From contig JAQGMJ010000040.1 of assembly GCA_028292405.1 (NCBI GenBank), positions 62,001 to 126,000 of the forward strand: a stretch of 64,000 nt of DNA, read 5' to 3'. The translations under genes were made by a program, and so were the position numbers. The DNA is from Betaproteobacteria bacterium (GTDB lineage Bacteria; Pseudomonadota; Gammaproteobacteria; Burkholderiales; JAEUOS01). Positions 42,341-50,846 of the stretch are shown here, in pieces (position 1 is the stretch's first letter; the number at the start of each line of letters is the position of its first letter). The notes beneath the pieces were generated by a model. The model did no database searches. It was not told the DNA's origin and worked only from the letters and a program-made list of their open reading frames with translations.

Positions 42341-43083
42341 TGGCCGCCCGCGGGAGCGTCCAGGCCAAGTCCGGCGGCGCCGGCCTGGGCCGGCGCATCT
42401 GGCGCACCCTGCTCTGGCTGTTCCTGCTGCTTACCCTCACCGTACTGCTCTACGAGGGCAGTGTCTACGCCCGCGTCTGGTGGTGGAACCAGCACAACCC
42501 CGGCGTCACCAGCATGATGGACCTGCAGCGCGACGCCCTGCGGGAGAAGGACCCGCAAGCCAACGTCGTCCAGACCTGGGTGCCCTACGGCCGCATCTCC
42601 GCCAACCTCAAGCTGGCGGTGATCGCCGCCGAGGACAGCGGCTTTGTCGACCACGACGGCTTCGACTGGGACGGGATGGAAAAGGCCTTCGAGAAAAACC
42701 GCAAGAAGGGCCGAATCGTCGCCGGCGGCTCGACCATCACCCAGCAACTGGCGAAAAACCTATTCCTGTCAGGGGAGCGCAGCTACGCGCGCAAGGGCCA
42801 GGAGGCGCTGATCACCTGGATGTTGGAAAACCGCATGGAGAAGGACCGCATCCTGGAGATCTACCTCAACGTGGTCGAGTGGGGCAACGGCGTGTTCGGC
42901 TGCGAGGCCGCTGCGCGCCATTACTTCGGCATTCCCGCCGCCCAGCTCTCGCGCGAGCAGGCCGCCAAGCTGGCGGCGATGCTGCCGCGCCCGCGCTTCT
43001 ACGACCGCAACCGCTACGCCCCTTACCTGATGCGCCGCACCGGGCTGATCCTGGCGCGGATGAACCAGGTCGAAGCGCCTTAG
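42340..43083 (+). CDS. mtgA: monofunctional peptidoglycan transglycosylase
   Basis: A 247-residue GT51 enzyme that polymerises lipid II into glycan strands at the inner membrane. A membrane anchor lies at about 19-40. The catalytic glutamate Glu98 is in VIAAEDSGFVDHDGFDWDGM, with GGSTITQQLAKNLFLSGERSYARKGQEA and the third motif LEIYLNVVEWGNGVFG. The length fits MtgA. Its start overlaps the tonB stop, so translation is coupled. In many betaproteobacteria aroE stands in front of mtgA; it is not here. Confidence 0.95.
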   Translation: MAARGSVQAKSGGAGLGRRIWRTLLWLFLLLTLTVLLYEGSVYARVWWWNQHNPGVTSMMDLQRDALREKDPQANVVQTWVPYGRISANLKLAVIAAEDSGFVDHDGFDWDGMEKAFEKNRKKGRIVAGGSTITQQLAKNLFLSGERSYARKGQEALITWMLENRMEKDRILEIYLNVVEWGNGVFGCEAAARHYFGIPAAQLSREQAAKLAAMLPRPRFYDRNRYAPYLMRRTGLILARMNQVEAP

Positions 43084-43316
43084 GGCGCGTCCCCGGCCGG
43101 CCCCGGCCGCGCATTGTGGCCGATCGTCCTGGCGCTGCGTTCGCCCGGGCGCATGCGCCGGGCGTGACGGGTCTTGCAGAGCCCTGCGCGTTTGACGATT
43201 TTTAACTGGCCCCGGGCCGGCAATGCGCCTAAAATTGCGGCAATTTTTCGCCGGTCCCCCTCATGGGGAGCCCCGACCGCAGGCCTGACCGCCGCCTTTG
43301 CCTTCGCGCACCCGCC

Positions 43317-44858
43317 ATGACCGACCCGCGCAATCCCGACATCGAGAAACTGAAGGCGGCCGAACTGCAGGGTTCGCGCACGGAAAACCCGCGTCCGGAG
43401 CCGGAAGAGGAGCGCGATGTCGAGCCGCGCGAGGCCGACCACGCCCAGGAAGCCCTGGAAGAGGCGCAGTCGCTGCTGGCGCGCTTTCACCTGATCGACA
43501 CCACCGCGCGCGAAATCGACGCCGAGGCCGGCATCTCCAACCAGGGTCCGAACCCGGCGGTGCAGCCGATCCTCGACGAGCTCTCCAACAAGCTCGAAGA
43601 GCTGCACCCGGCCGATATCGCCTACATCCTCGAGGCCCTGCCGCTCTCGGAGCGGATCATCGTCTGGGACCTGATCAAGACGGCCGAGCGCGACGGCGAC
43701 ATCCTGGTCGAAGTCTCGGATGCCGTGCGCGAGACCCTGATCGAGCACATGGACCGCGCCGACCTGGTCGCCGCTGCCGAGACCCTCGACACCGACGAGC
43801 TGGCCGACATCGCCGAAGACCTGCCGCGCGAGGTGATCGACGAGGTGCGTGAGGGCCTGACCCATGAAGAGCGCGAACAGTTGCGCGCCGCGATGTCCTA
43901 CCCCGACGACGCCGTCGGCGCACTGATGGACTTCGAAATCATCGAGGTGCGCGAAGACGTTACCCTCGAAGTGGTGCTGCGCTACATGCGCCGGATGGAT
44001 GAGCTGCCCGACCACACCGACCAGATTTTCGTCGTCGACCGCGCCTCGGTGCTGCAGGGGGCGCTGCCGATCAACCGCCTGCTGGTGAGCGACGCCGACG
44101 CGCTGGTGGAAGACATCATGACTTCCGACATGCTTACGCTCAACCCCTGGGACAAGGCCGACGATGCCGCGCAGGCCTTCGAGCGCTACGACCTGGTCTC
44201 GGCTCCCGTGATCGACGCCGACAACAAGCTGGTCGGGCGCGTCACGGTCAACGAAGTGATGGACTACATCCGCGAAGCGCAGGAGGAGGAAAATCTCTCC
44301 AAGGCCGGCCTGCGCGAGGAAGAAGACATTTTCGCGCCGATCTCGCGCTCGGTGAAAAACCGCGCGCCCTGGCTGCTGCTCAACCTGTGCACCGCCTCCA
44401 CCGCCGCCTACGTCGCCTCGCGCTTCGAGGGCACGGTGAGCCACATCGTCATCCTCGCCTTCCTGATGTCGATCGTCGCCGGCATTGGCGGCAATTCCGG
44501 CAACCAGACCATGACCCTGATCATCCGCGGCCTGGCGCTGGGGCAGATCACCAGCGCCAACGTGCGCGCCCTGGTCACCAAGGAGCTTTCCACCACCTTC
44601 CTGATCGGCGTCGGCGGGGGACTCATCGCCGGCACCTTCGCCACCCTGATCGGCGGGCGCCTAAGCCTCGGGCTGGTGATGATGGGCGCGATGATGCTCA
44701 ACCTGCTGGTCGGCGCCACCGTCGGCATGCTGGTGCCCCTGGCGCGCTACAGGATGGGCCGCGACCCGGCGGTCGGCTCCTCGGTGCTCCTGACCTTCGC
44801 CACCGATACCATGGGGTTTTTCATTTTCCTTGGATTGGCGACGCTGTTCCTGCTCTAA
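43317..44858 (+). CDS. mgtE: MgtE magnesium transporter
   Basis: A 513-residue MgtE channel. The cytosolic N domain (LEELHPADIAYILEALPLSERI and the helical repeats) is followed by two CBS domains (MTSDMLTLNPWDKADDAAQAFERYDLVSAPVIDADNKLVGRVTV) that sense cytosolic Mg, then five membrane helices with GIGGNSGNQTMTLIIRGLALG in the pore. I chose the ATG at 43317; the longer frame adds 18 Arg-rich residues. An acidic N-terminal extension of about 75 residues precedes the N domain. The gene follows mtgA by 233 nt and is probably separately transcribed. Confidence 0.94.
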   Translation: MTDPRNPDIEKLKAAELQGSRTENPRPEPEEERDVEPREADHAQEALEEAQSLLARFHLIDTTAREIDAEAGISNQGPNPAVQPILDELSNKLEELHPADIAYILEALPLSERIIVWDLIKTAERDGDILVEVSDAVRETLIEHMDRADLVAAAETLDTDELADIAEDLPREVIDEVREGLTHEEREQLRAAMSYPDDAVGALMDFEIIEVREDVTLEVVLRYMRRMDELPDHTDQIFVVDRASVLQGALPINRLLVSDADALVEDIMTSDMLTLNPWDKADDAAQAFERYDLVSAPVIDADNKLVGRVTVNEVMDYIREAQEEENLSKAGLREEEDIFAPISRSVKNRAPWLLLNLCTASTAAYVASRFEGTVSHIVILAFLMSIVAGIGGNSGNQTMTLIIRGLALGQITSANVRALVTKELSTTFLIGVGGGLIAGTFATLIGGRLSLGLVMMGAMMLNLLVGATVGMLVPLARYRMGRDPAVGSSVLLTFATDTMGFFIFLGLATLFLL

Positions 44859-45385
44859 GCGTTCGCCAACACAGTTGGGGTTCGGCGGGGCAAACGCCCT
44901 GAAGGAAGTGCCCTTTTGGGACAACAGTAAACAACAGGTTTTTTCGCAATTTTGAAATTGCGCACCCTATAAAACCTGATAAAAAACGGCGTTTTCGCGG
45001 TCTGCTACTACAGATGTAGTGGGGCATCGAGGCTGCTTTTCCGGGGCCACACCGGCGTAATCGAACTTCTGCCTCGATGTTAATGAGCGCCGCGCAATCC
45101 GCTACAAGCCGGTACGCTGGTTCCAAAGATACACAGGTTCGAGCGCTAAAGGTGGTTGATTTCGCATCTCGCGCCGGACGCGGATTTGCAGGATCGGGCA
45201 ACGATTGCGCAGGATCAGGCGTGGCCCTGTCACAGTCGTTTTCCTATACTTGGCGCCTGCCTGCCGCTTCTACCTTGCGACCCGTCCACGTTGCGCGACC
45301 ATCCGTCGCATCTCGCGGACGCGCCGCGCTGCGCCGACCCGGCCGCAGCCAGGCGGGCTCCATTTTCTCTTACAGGAGTTACGCC
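44859..45385. other. 527-nt intergenic region with several inverted repeats
   Basis: No coding sequence is seen between mgtE and the aldo/keto reductase gene. The left half is AT-richer than the rest of the window and holds a nested structure: CAGGTTTT/AAAACCTG (44935-44978) around CGCAATTT/AAATTGCG (44945-44962), then ACTACA/TGTAGT (45007-45020), then CATCGAGGC (45025-45033) against GCCTCGATG (45071-45079). The right half, from 45080, has no clear structure and ends in the CAGGAG site of the next gene. Confidence 0.6.
44935..45079. ncRNA. candidate structured RNA or regulatory element
   Basis: Four perfect inverted repeats of 6 to 9 bp lie in series or nested within 145 nt. They have no coding frame and no U-tract placing them as plain terminators. 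The strand is unknown. This could be the 3' end of the mgtE message, a leader of the aldo/keto reductase transcript, or a small RNA. Confidence 0.35.
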
Positions 45386-46432
45386 ATGCGCTACAAGAAA
45401 TTCGGCAACACCGGCCTGTTCGTCTCCGAGCTGTGCCTGGGCACCATGACCTTCGGCGGCGAAGCCGGCATCTGGAGCCAGATCGGCACCCTGCAGCAGG
45501 CCGAGGTGAACAAGCTGGTCGCGCGTTCGCTCGAAGCCGGCATCAACTTCATCGACACCGCCAACGTCTATTCCGACGGGCGCTCGGAGATCATCACCGG
45601 CCAGGCCCTCAGGGATTTGCGTGTCCCGCGCGATTCCGTGGTGATCGCCACCAAGGTGTTCGGCGAAATGGCGAAAGACCCCAACTCGCGCGGCCTGTCG
45701 CGCTTCAACATCATGGCCGGCGTCGAGGCGAGCCTGAAGCGCATGCAACTCGACCACATCGACCTCTACCAGGTGCACGGCTTCGACCCGGCCACGCCGA
45801 TCGAGGAAACCCTGCGCGCGCTGGACAACCTGGTGACGCGCGGCCTGGTGCGCTACATCGGCGTCTCCAACTGGGCAGCCTGGCAGATCGCCAAGGCGCT
45901 GGGCGTTTCGGAGCGCCTGGGTCTCGCGCGCTTCGAGTCCCTGCAGGCGTATTACACCGTCGCCGGGCGCGACCTCGAGCGCGAACTGGTGCCGATGATG
46001 CAAAGCGAGAACGTCGGCCTGATGGTATGGAGCCCGCTGGCCGGCGGCATGCTCTCCGGCAAATACGGCCGCGACCGCAAGGCCGAGGCCGGCAGCCGCC
46101 GCATCACCTTCGATTTCCCGCCGGTGAACGTGGAACGGGCCTACGACTGCATCGATGCGATGCGGCGCATCGCCGAGGCGCGCAAGGTCTCGGTGGCGCA
46201 GATCGCGCTGGCCTGGCTGCTGCACCAGCCGGTGGTGAGCACGGTGATCGTCGGCGCCAAGCGGGTCGACCAGCTCGACGACAACATCGCCGCCACCGGC
46301 ATCAAGCTGAGCGCAGAAGAGCTGGCCGCGCTCGATGAAGTGAGCAAGCTGCCGCCCGAGTATCCCGGCTGGATGTTCGAGCGCCAGGGCGAGAACTGGC
46401 GCAAGCAACTGGCGGAATCGGCCGCGCGCTAG
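45386..46432 (+). CDS. aldo/keto reductase
   Basis: A 348-residue AKR with the complete catalytic tetrad: Asp57 (INFIDTAN), Tyr62, Lys90 (VVIATKVFG) and His131 (YQVHGFD). The first residues MRYKKFGNTGLFVSELCLGTMTFGG and the NADPH-binding end (STVIVGAKRVDQLDDNI) are typical of the YajO/Tas branch. CAGGAG precedes the ATG. It reduces aldehydes or ketones with NADPH; the substrate is unknown. Its last four bases overlap the convergent AraC/GyrI gene. Confidence 0.9.
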   Translation: MRYKKFGNTGLFVSELCLGTMTFGGEAGIWSQIGTLQQAEVNKLVARSLEAGINFIDTANVYSDGRSEIITGQALRDLRVPRDSVVIATKVFGEMAKDPNSRGLSRFNIMAGVEASLKRMQLDHIDLYQVHGFDPATPIEETLRALDNLVTRGLVRYIGVSNWAAWQIAKALGVSERLGLARFESLQAYYTVAGRDLERELVPMMQSENVGLMVWSPLAGGMLSGKYGRDRKAEAGSRRITFDFPPVNVERAYDCIDAMRRIAEARKVSVAQIALAWLLHQPVVSTVIVGAKRVDQLDDNIAATGIKLSAEELAALDEVSKLPPEYPGWMFERQGENWRKQLAESAAR

Positions 46433-47334
46433 GTCCTGGGCGCCAGGGGCAGGAACACGTCGGTGACGGCTTCGTGTTCCGGCACCTCGGGGAAGAACGT
46501 CAGCCGCTGCGCATAGACCGGGAAGTCGCGCAGTTCTTCCCCGCTTAGCGGCAGCCAGTCGCGGTAGAGATAGGCGATGGCGTGGCCCAATGTGTCGTCG
46601 GTACCGGTGTGGCGCAGCACGGCGCAGCGCCCGCCCGGGATCACCTTGGCGACGACGTCGGCATCGTCGGGCGCGATCTCCATGTCGGTGGCGGCGCAGA
46701 TCTCGAGGCGAAAGTCCTGCGGCGGCGTGGTGACCGGATCGTCGTAAAAGACGTTGTAGTGCGCGCTTTTCGACGGCGGCAGGCCGTGGGCGCGGCGCCA
46801 GGCGATGCACTTGCGGATCGAGTCGCCGATGCTGCGCGGGTCGCCGCGATGCTCGATGGCGGCGACGCGGATGTCGGTCGTGTCGACGATGCGCACGTCG
46901 GCGGCCTGGTAGGGCGGGGGCATGTGGTTTCTCCTTAGTTCAGCGACGGGCGCGAAGGCGGCCGTCCAGGGTTCCCATTGCGGCTGCTTGCGAAAGTCCG
47001 ATGGGGTCTGCCCGACATTCTTCTTGAAGGCGCGGGCAAAGGCTTCCGGGCCTTCATAGCCGCTGGCCAGCGCGATTTCGATCACCGCCCGGTCGCCGTG
47101 ATAGGCAAGCTGATAGGAAGCGCGGCGCAGCCGGCGCAATTGCAGGTAACGCATCACCCCCAGGCCCAGCAGGTCGGAAAACTGGCGGTGAAAGTGGAAT
47201 TTCGAAAACGCGGCGACGCCGGCAAGCACCTCGACGTTCAGCGCCTCGTCCAGGTGCGCGTCGATGTATTCGAGCACCTTGCGAAAGCGGGCGTGATAGT
47301 GGTCGAAGTTCTGGTGGGCGTTCTGGTGGTTCAC
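46429..47334 (-). CDS. AraC-type regulator with GyrI-like domain
   Basis: A 301-residue regulator of the Rob-like layout: an N-terminal AraC HTH pair (LNVEVLAGVAAFSKFHFHRQFSDLLGLG and VIEIALASGYEGPEAFARAFKKNVGQTPSDFR) and a C-terminal GyrI-like effector domain (VRIVDTTDIRVAAIEHRGDPRSIG to VFLPLAP). Such proteins bind hydrophobic small molecules or drugs. It is divergent from the GGCT-like gene and overlaps the end of the aldo/keto reductase gene by 4 nt tail to tail. Confidence 0.88.
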   Translation of the reverse strand: MNHQNAHQNFDHYHARFRKVLEYIDAHLDEALNVEVLAGVAAFSKFHFHRQFSDLLGLGVMRYLQLRRLRRASYQLAYHGDRAVIEIALASGYEGPEAFARAFKKNVGQTPSDFRKQPQWEPWTAAFAPVAELRRNHMPPPYQAADVRIVDTTDIRVAAIEHRGDPRSIGDSIRKCIAWRRAHGLPPSKSAHYNVFYDDPVTTPPQDFRLEICAATDMEIAPDDADVVAKVIPGGRCAVLRHTGTDDTLGHAIAYLYRDWLPLSGEELRDFPVYAQRLTFFPEVPEHEAVTDVFLPLAPRT

Positions 47335-47504
47335 GGAATTATTTCCTGTCGAGGCACTCAGAATAAAGTAGGCGAGGGCGATGTGCCTGACAGGAATTGC
47401 TGACTTCGCCGGGCTTCATGGATGTTTTATCTTTTCGGGCGCTTCAGGACATAGGCCCGCTACAATGTGGTGCGAGGACTTCGAGGGAAGCGGGAAGACG
47501 CAAG

Positions 47505-47846
47505 ATGAGCACGGAATATCTTTTTTCCTATGGCACGATGCAGCTGGAAAGCGTGCAGCGCGATATTTTCGGACGCGTGATCGAGGGCAAGGCGGATCAA
47601 CTGCCGGGCTACAAGATCGAAATTGTCGAGATTCGCGACCCGCGCGTGGTCGTCACCAGCGGCAAGCGTCACCACCCCTCGGCGGTGCATACCGGCAACC
47701 TGGCCGATCAGGTGCGAGGCACGGTGATCGAGGTCTCGGATGACGACCTGGCCAACAGCGATGCCTACGAAGTGGCCGACTACAAGCGCGAACGCGTGAC
47801 GCTGGCTTCTGGCCTGGCTGCCTGGGTGTACGTCGATAATCACTGA
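47505..47846 (+). CDS. gamma-glutamylcyclotransferase-like (AIG2) protein
   Basis: A 113-residue protein that begins MSTEYLFSYGTMQLESVQRDIFGRVIEG, the GGCT-like YGT motif, with the acidic catalytic-type residue in the segment DLANSDAYEVADYKRERVTL. The family includes gamma-glutamyl(amino)cyclotransferases and proteins of unknown function. ATG at 47505 is the natural start of the fold. It is divergent from the AraC/GyrI regulator, which may control it. Confidence 0.82.
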   Translation: MSTEYLFSYGTMQLESVQRDIFGRVIEGKADQLPGYKIEIVEIRDPRVVVTSGKRHHPSAVHTGNLADQVRGTVIEVSDDDLANSDAYEVADYKRERVTLASGLAAWVYVDNH

Positions 47847-48056
47847 GGGTACATTGCCGGAACTCACAGGCAATGTGATGGCGTAGCGCCGAAGTTCCCT
47901 TGATCCGCTGAAAAATCGATGCATCCGCCCGGGGCGCAAGTTCGTTATGTAGTTGTACATAGAGCGGATTCCGGGCGCAAAAGAAAAGGCAGGCAATGGG
48001 GCGAAGGACGCCGCATTGCGCCAGGCGTGACGCGCGAGTTCCCGAAAGGACCTGAC

Positions 48057-48551
48057 ATGCAAAGACGGCAATTCATCCTCGGTGGCAGCGCTGCCGCCAT
48101 CCTGTACGGCGTGCTGCGCTTCAACGATAGCCGCAGCGGTACGGCGCGCGCGGCCGAGACCTTTCCGGTGACCCATACCGAGGCCGAGTGGCGCAAGCTG
48201 CTGACGCCGGTGCAATACAACATCCTGCGCGAGGCGGGCACCGAGCGGCCCTACACCAGCCCGCTGAACAACGAGCACCGCGCCGGCACTTTTTTCTGCC
48301 AGGGCTGCAAGCTGGAGTTGTATTCCTCCGCCACCAAATTCGACAGCGGCACCGGCTGGCCGAGCTTCTGGCAGCCGCTGGACAAGGCCGTGGCCAAGGA
48401 GCGCGACGCAACTTTCGGCATGGTGCGCGACGCGGTGCATTGCACCCGCTGCGGCGGCCACCTGGGGCACGTGTTCGACGACGGCCCCAAGCCTACCGGG
48501 CTGCGCTACTGCATGAACGGCTTCGCGATGGGGTTCACGCCGAAGGCGTGA
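48057..48551 (+). CDS. msrB: peptide-methionine (R)-S-oxide reductase, exported by Tat
   Basis: A 164-residue MsrB with a twin-arginine signal, MQRRQFILGGSAAAILYG. The zinc sites are CQGC and CTRCGGHLGHVFDDG; the catalytic Cys is in LRYCMNG. It reduces methionine-R-sulfoxide in proteins. GAAAGGA precedes the ATG. The Tat signal places it in the periplasm, unlike the common cytoplasmic MsrB. No thioredoxin-like partner is adjacent. Confidence 0.92.
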   Translation: MQRRQFILGGSAAAILYGVLRFNDSRSGTARAAETFPVTHTEAEWRKLLTPVQYNILREAGTERPYTSPLNNEHRAGTFFCQGCKLELYSSATKFDSGTGWPSFWQPLDKAVAKERDATFGMVRDAVHCTRCGGHLGHVFDDGPKPTGLRYCMNGFAMGFTPKA

Positions 48552-48576
48552 AGCCCATCGCTTCAGCAGCGGCGGC

Positions 48577-49326
48577 CTAGAGCTGTGTGATGCCGCCGTC
48601 GGCCACCAGGTCGATGCCGGTGCTGTAGCTGCTCTCGTCCGAAGCGAGGAAAAACACCGCGTTTGCCATTTCTTGCGCGCGGCCGATGCGCCCCAGCGGG
48701 GTGATGCCGGCGAAACCGGCGCGGGCGGCGTCGGCCTCGGCCCTGGTCTTGAACTGGCCGTCGATAATCGGCGTGTCGATCGGGCCGGGCGACAGGTTGT
48801 TGACGCGGATGCCGCGGTCTTTCAGCTCATTGGCCCAGGTGCGCGTGAAGGAACGCAGCGCGGCCTTGGTGGCGGCGTAGGTGCCGTGCAGGGGAAAGCC
48901 CTTCATGTGCAGGCCGGAGGAGACCAATACGATGGCGCCGCCGTTCTTCATCAGCGGCAGGGCTTTTTGCACGGTGAAAAAAGTGCCGCGGGCGTTGATG
49001 TTGAAGGTCTTGTCGAAGTGCTCGGGGGTGGCGGTCTCGATCGAGGCGTGCTCGACGAAGCCGGCGCTGGCGACGACGATGTCGAGGCGGCCCTTCACCT
49101 CGGCCACGGTCTTGTAGAGACGGTCGAGGTCGTCCAGGTCGGCGATGTCGCCCTGCACGGTGGTGACGTTCTTGCCGATGATCTTCTTGGCCTTTTCCAG
49201 TTCGCTTTCGCGCCGGCCGGTGATGAAGACGTAGGCGCCTTCGGCGACAAAGCGCTGCGCGGTGGCCAGGCCGATGCCGCTGCTGCCGCCGGTGATGACG
49301 GCGACTTTTCCGTTGAGTTTGGACAT
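48577..49326 (-). CDS. short-chain dehydrogenase/reductase
   Basis: A 249-residue classical SDR. Cofactor motif TGGSSGIG is at residues 12-19, with Arg38-Arg39 after the second strand (ITGRRE), favouring NADPH. The catalytic set is Ser137, Tyr150 and Lys154 (YAATK). The C-terminal segment SSYSTGIDLVADGGITQL is typical. It lies on the minus strand downstream of a LysR gene, which may regulate it. Substrate unknown. Confidence 0.88.
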   Translation of the reverse strand: MSKLNGKVAVITGGSSGIGLATAQRFVAEGAYVFITGRRESELEKAKKIIGKNVTTVQGDIADLDDLDRLYKTVAEVKGRLDIVVASAGFVEHASIETATPEHFDKTFNINARGTFFTVQKALPLMKNGGAIVLVSSGLHMKGFPLHGTYAATKAALRSFTRTWANELKDRGIRVNNLSPGPIDTPIIDGQFKTRAEADAARAGFAGITPLGRIGRAQEMANAVFFLASDESSYSTGIDLVADGGITQL

Positions 49327-49383
49327 GATGTTTTCCTTCCGTTCTTTTTCAGTGGAGGCCCGGTCGGGTTCGACGGGTGGGCC

Positions 49384-49416
49384 GGTGATGCAACGATGAG
49401 GCTTGGTCGCATCACC
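49384..49416. promoter_or_regulatory. inverted repeat between the LysR and SDR genes
   Basis: GGTGATGC (49384-49391) and GCATCACC (49409-49416) are perfectly complementary around a 17-nt spacer, upstream of the SDR start on the minus strand. It may be an operator for the neighbouring LysR protein or the end of the LysR transcript; no U-tract follows. Confidence 0.35.
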
Positions 49417-49480
49417 CGGAAGACAGGCGCGGGGAATATGGGCTATGCCGGCGCGGAATGGCCGGGCGCGGACCCGCGTT

Positions 49481-50386
49481 TCAGCGGATTTTCAGGTGCG
49501 CGTGATCGGCGCAGACCTGCGCCATGAAGTCGGTGAAGGCCTTTACCTTGCCGGAAGGCTGGCGGGTGCCGGCCCAGACCGCATTGATCGGGAAGTGGGT
49601 GGGCGCGTAGTCGGCCAGCACCCGCTTGACGGCGCCGGATTCGAGCTCGTCGGCGTACAGCCAACTGGCGTTGTGGCCGATGCCGAGGTCCGCGAGCACG
49701 GCGGCGCGCAGATGCTCGGCATCGTTGCTGCGCAGGGGACCCTGCGGGGTGAACAGGATTTCGCTGCCGGCGCGCTTGAACTCCCAGGGGCGCGGCGCGC
49801 CGTGAAACACCAGGGCGACACAGGCGTGCTGCTCCAGGTCCGCCGGTGTCCTGGGCGTGCCATGGGCTTTGAGATAGGCCGGGGTGGCCACGGTCGCGAT
49901 GTCGACGCTGCCAATGCGCCGCGCCACCAAGGTGGAATCCGAGAGGCGGCCGATGCGAATGGCGATGTCGATGCCGCTCTCGATCAGGTTGACGTGGCGC
50001 TCGGTGATGTCGATGTCGATCGAGACGTCGGGATAGAGGGCATAGAACTCAGGCAGGCGCGGCACCACGTACATGCGGCCGAAGCCGGCCGAGAGCGCCA
50101 CGCGCAGCAGACCGGAGGGCGCGACCTGGCCGCGGCCGATGCGCGACTCGGCGGCTTCGAGGTCGCCGAGCAGGCGCAGGGCGGCTTCGTAGTAGTCCTG
50201 ACCGGCTTCGGTCATCGACAGGCCGCGCGAGGTGCGGCGCAGGAGTTGCGCGCCGAGGTGTTCTTCGAGCGCGGCGATCTGCTTGCTGACGGCGGGCTGG
50301 CCGACGCCGGCGGCGCGCGCCGCCTTGGAAAAACTGCCGCTCTCGGCGACGCGCACGAAAAGCTGCATGGCGTCTAAGCGGTCCAT
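49481..50386 (-). CDS. LysR family transcriptional regulator
   Basis: A 301-residue LTTR starting MDRLDAMQLFVRVAESGSFSKAARAAGVGQPAVSKQIAALEEHLG, followed by an effector-binding domain with ERHVNLIESGIDIAIRIGRL. It belongs to the CrgA-like branch. Its start lies directly against the stop of the DUF4087-type gene upstream on the same strand. The SDR downstream on the same strand is a possible target. Confidence 0.9.
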   Translation of the reverse strand: MDRLDAMQLFVRVAESGSFSKAARAAGVGQPAVSKQIAALEEHLGAQLLRRTSRGLSMTEAGQDYYEAALRLLGDLEAAESRIGRGQVAPSGLLRVALSAGFGRMYVVPRLPEFYALYPDVSIDIDITERHVNLIESGIDIAIRIGRLSDSTLVARRIGSVDIATVATPAYLKAHGTPRTPADLEQHACVALVFHGAPRPWEFKRAGSEILFTPQGPLRSNDAEHLRAAVLADLGIGHNASWLYADELESGAVKRVLADYAPTHFPINAVWAGTRQPSGKVKAFTDFMAQVCADHAHLKIR

Positions 50387-50746
50387 CTATTTCGGCTCGC
50401 GCAGGGTACGGTCGTTGCGGCAGGCGGCCAGCGGTTTGGGCGTCGCGGACTTGATGGCGAGGATGCGCTTTTCCTTGCGGTCGACGCTGACGCTCATGCA
50501 GGCGCAGCCGTAGCCGTGATCGCCGCTGTTGGTGACGACCCAGTCGCGGGGCTTGAAGTCCGGCCAGTCGCCGTCGGCTTCCTTGCCCCCTTGCGTGGAA
50601 ATGGTCCACTCGCCATCGCGGTCGGTCAGCCAGGCGTTGCCGGGCGTGGGGTTGGCGAACCAGCCGCAGCGGTTTTCATCGGCGGCACTGAACGATGGCA
50701 GCAGAGCGCAGAGCGTTGCGAGGCAGAGGGCGAGAGTCAAGCGCAT
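50387..50746 (-). CDS. exported DUF4087-type protein
   Basis: A 119-residue protein with a signal peptide (ALCLATLCALLPSFSAADE) and then RCGWFANPTPGNAWLTDRDGEWTIS, WVVTNSGDHGYGCACMSV and a C-terminal CRND, which fits the small DUF4087 family. Four cysteines may form disulphides in the periplasm. No function is known. It is adjacent, without a gap, to the LysR gene. Confidence 0.75.
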   Translation of the reverse strand: MRLTLALCLATLCALLPSFSAADENRCGWFANPTPGNAWLTDRDGEWTISTQGGKEADGDWPDFKPRDWVVTNSGDHGYGCACMSVSVDRKEKRILAIKSATPKPLAACRNDRTLREPK

Positions 50747-50846
50747 GGTGCTAACCGATCAAGGCAAAAGGCCGGGTGGATTTTCCTGCGGCTGCGCCGA
50801 AGAATAATCCAACCCGGCCCCCTGAGTGGGCAGCAGTGTGCGCTGC

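Noticed and set aside
45100-45170. Possible tRNA because of a GGTTCGA T-loop-like string
   Set aside because: No acceptor, anticodon or T-stem pairing can be made around it.
44821-45201. 126-codon minus-strand frame after mgtE
   Set aside because: It overlaps the mgtE end and the inverted-repeat region, has no ribosome-binding site and no coding character.
45077-45385. 108-residue N-terminal extension of the aldo/keto reductase frame
   Set aside because: The family starts at the ATG at 45386 with CAGGAG upstream; the extension is not conserved-looking and runs through the structured intergenic region.
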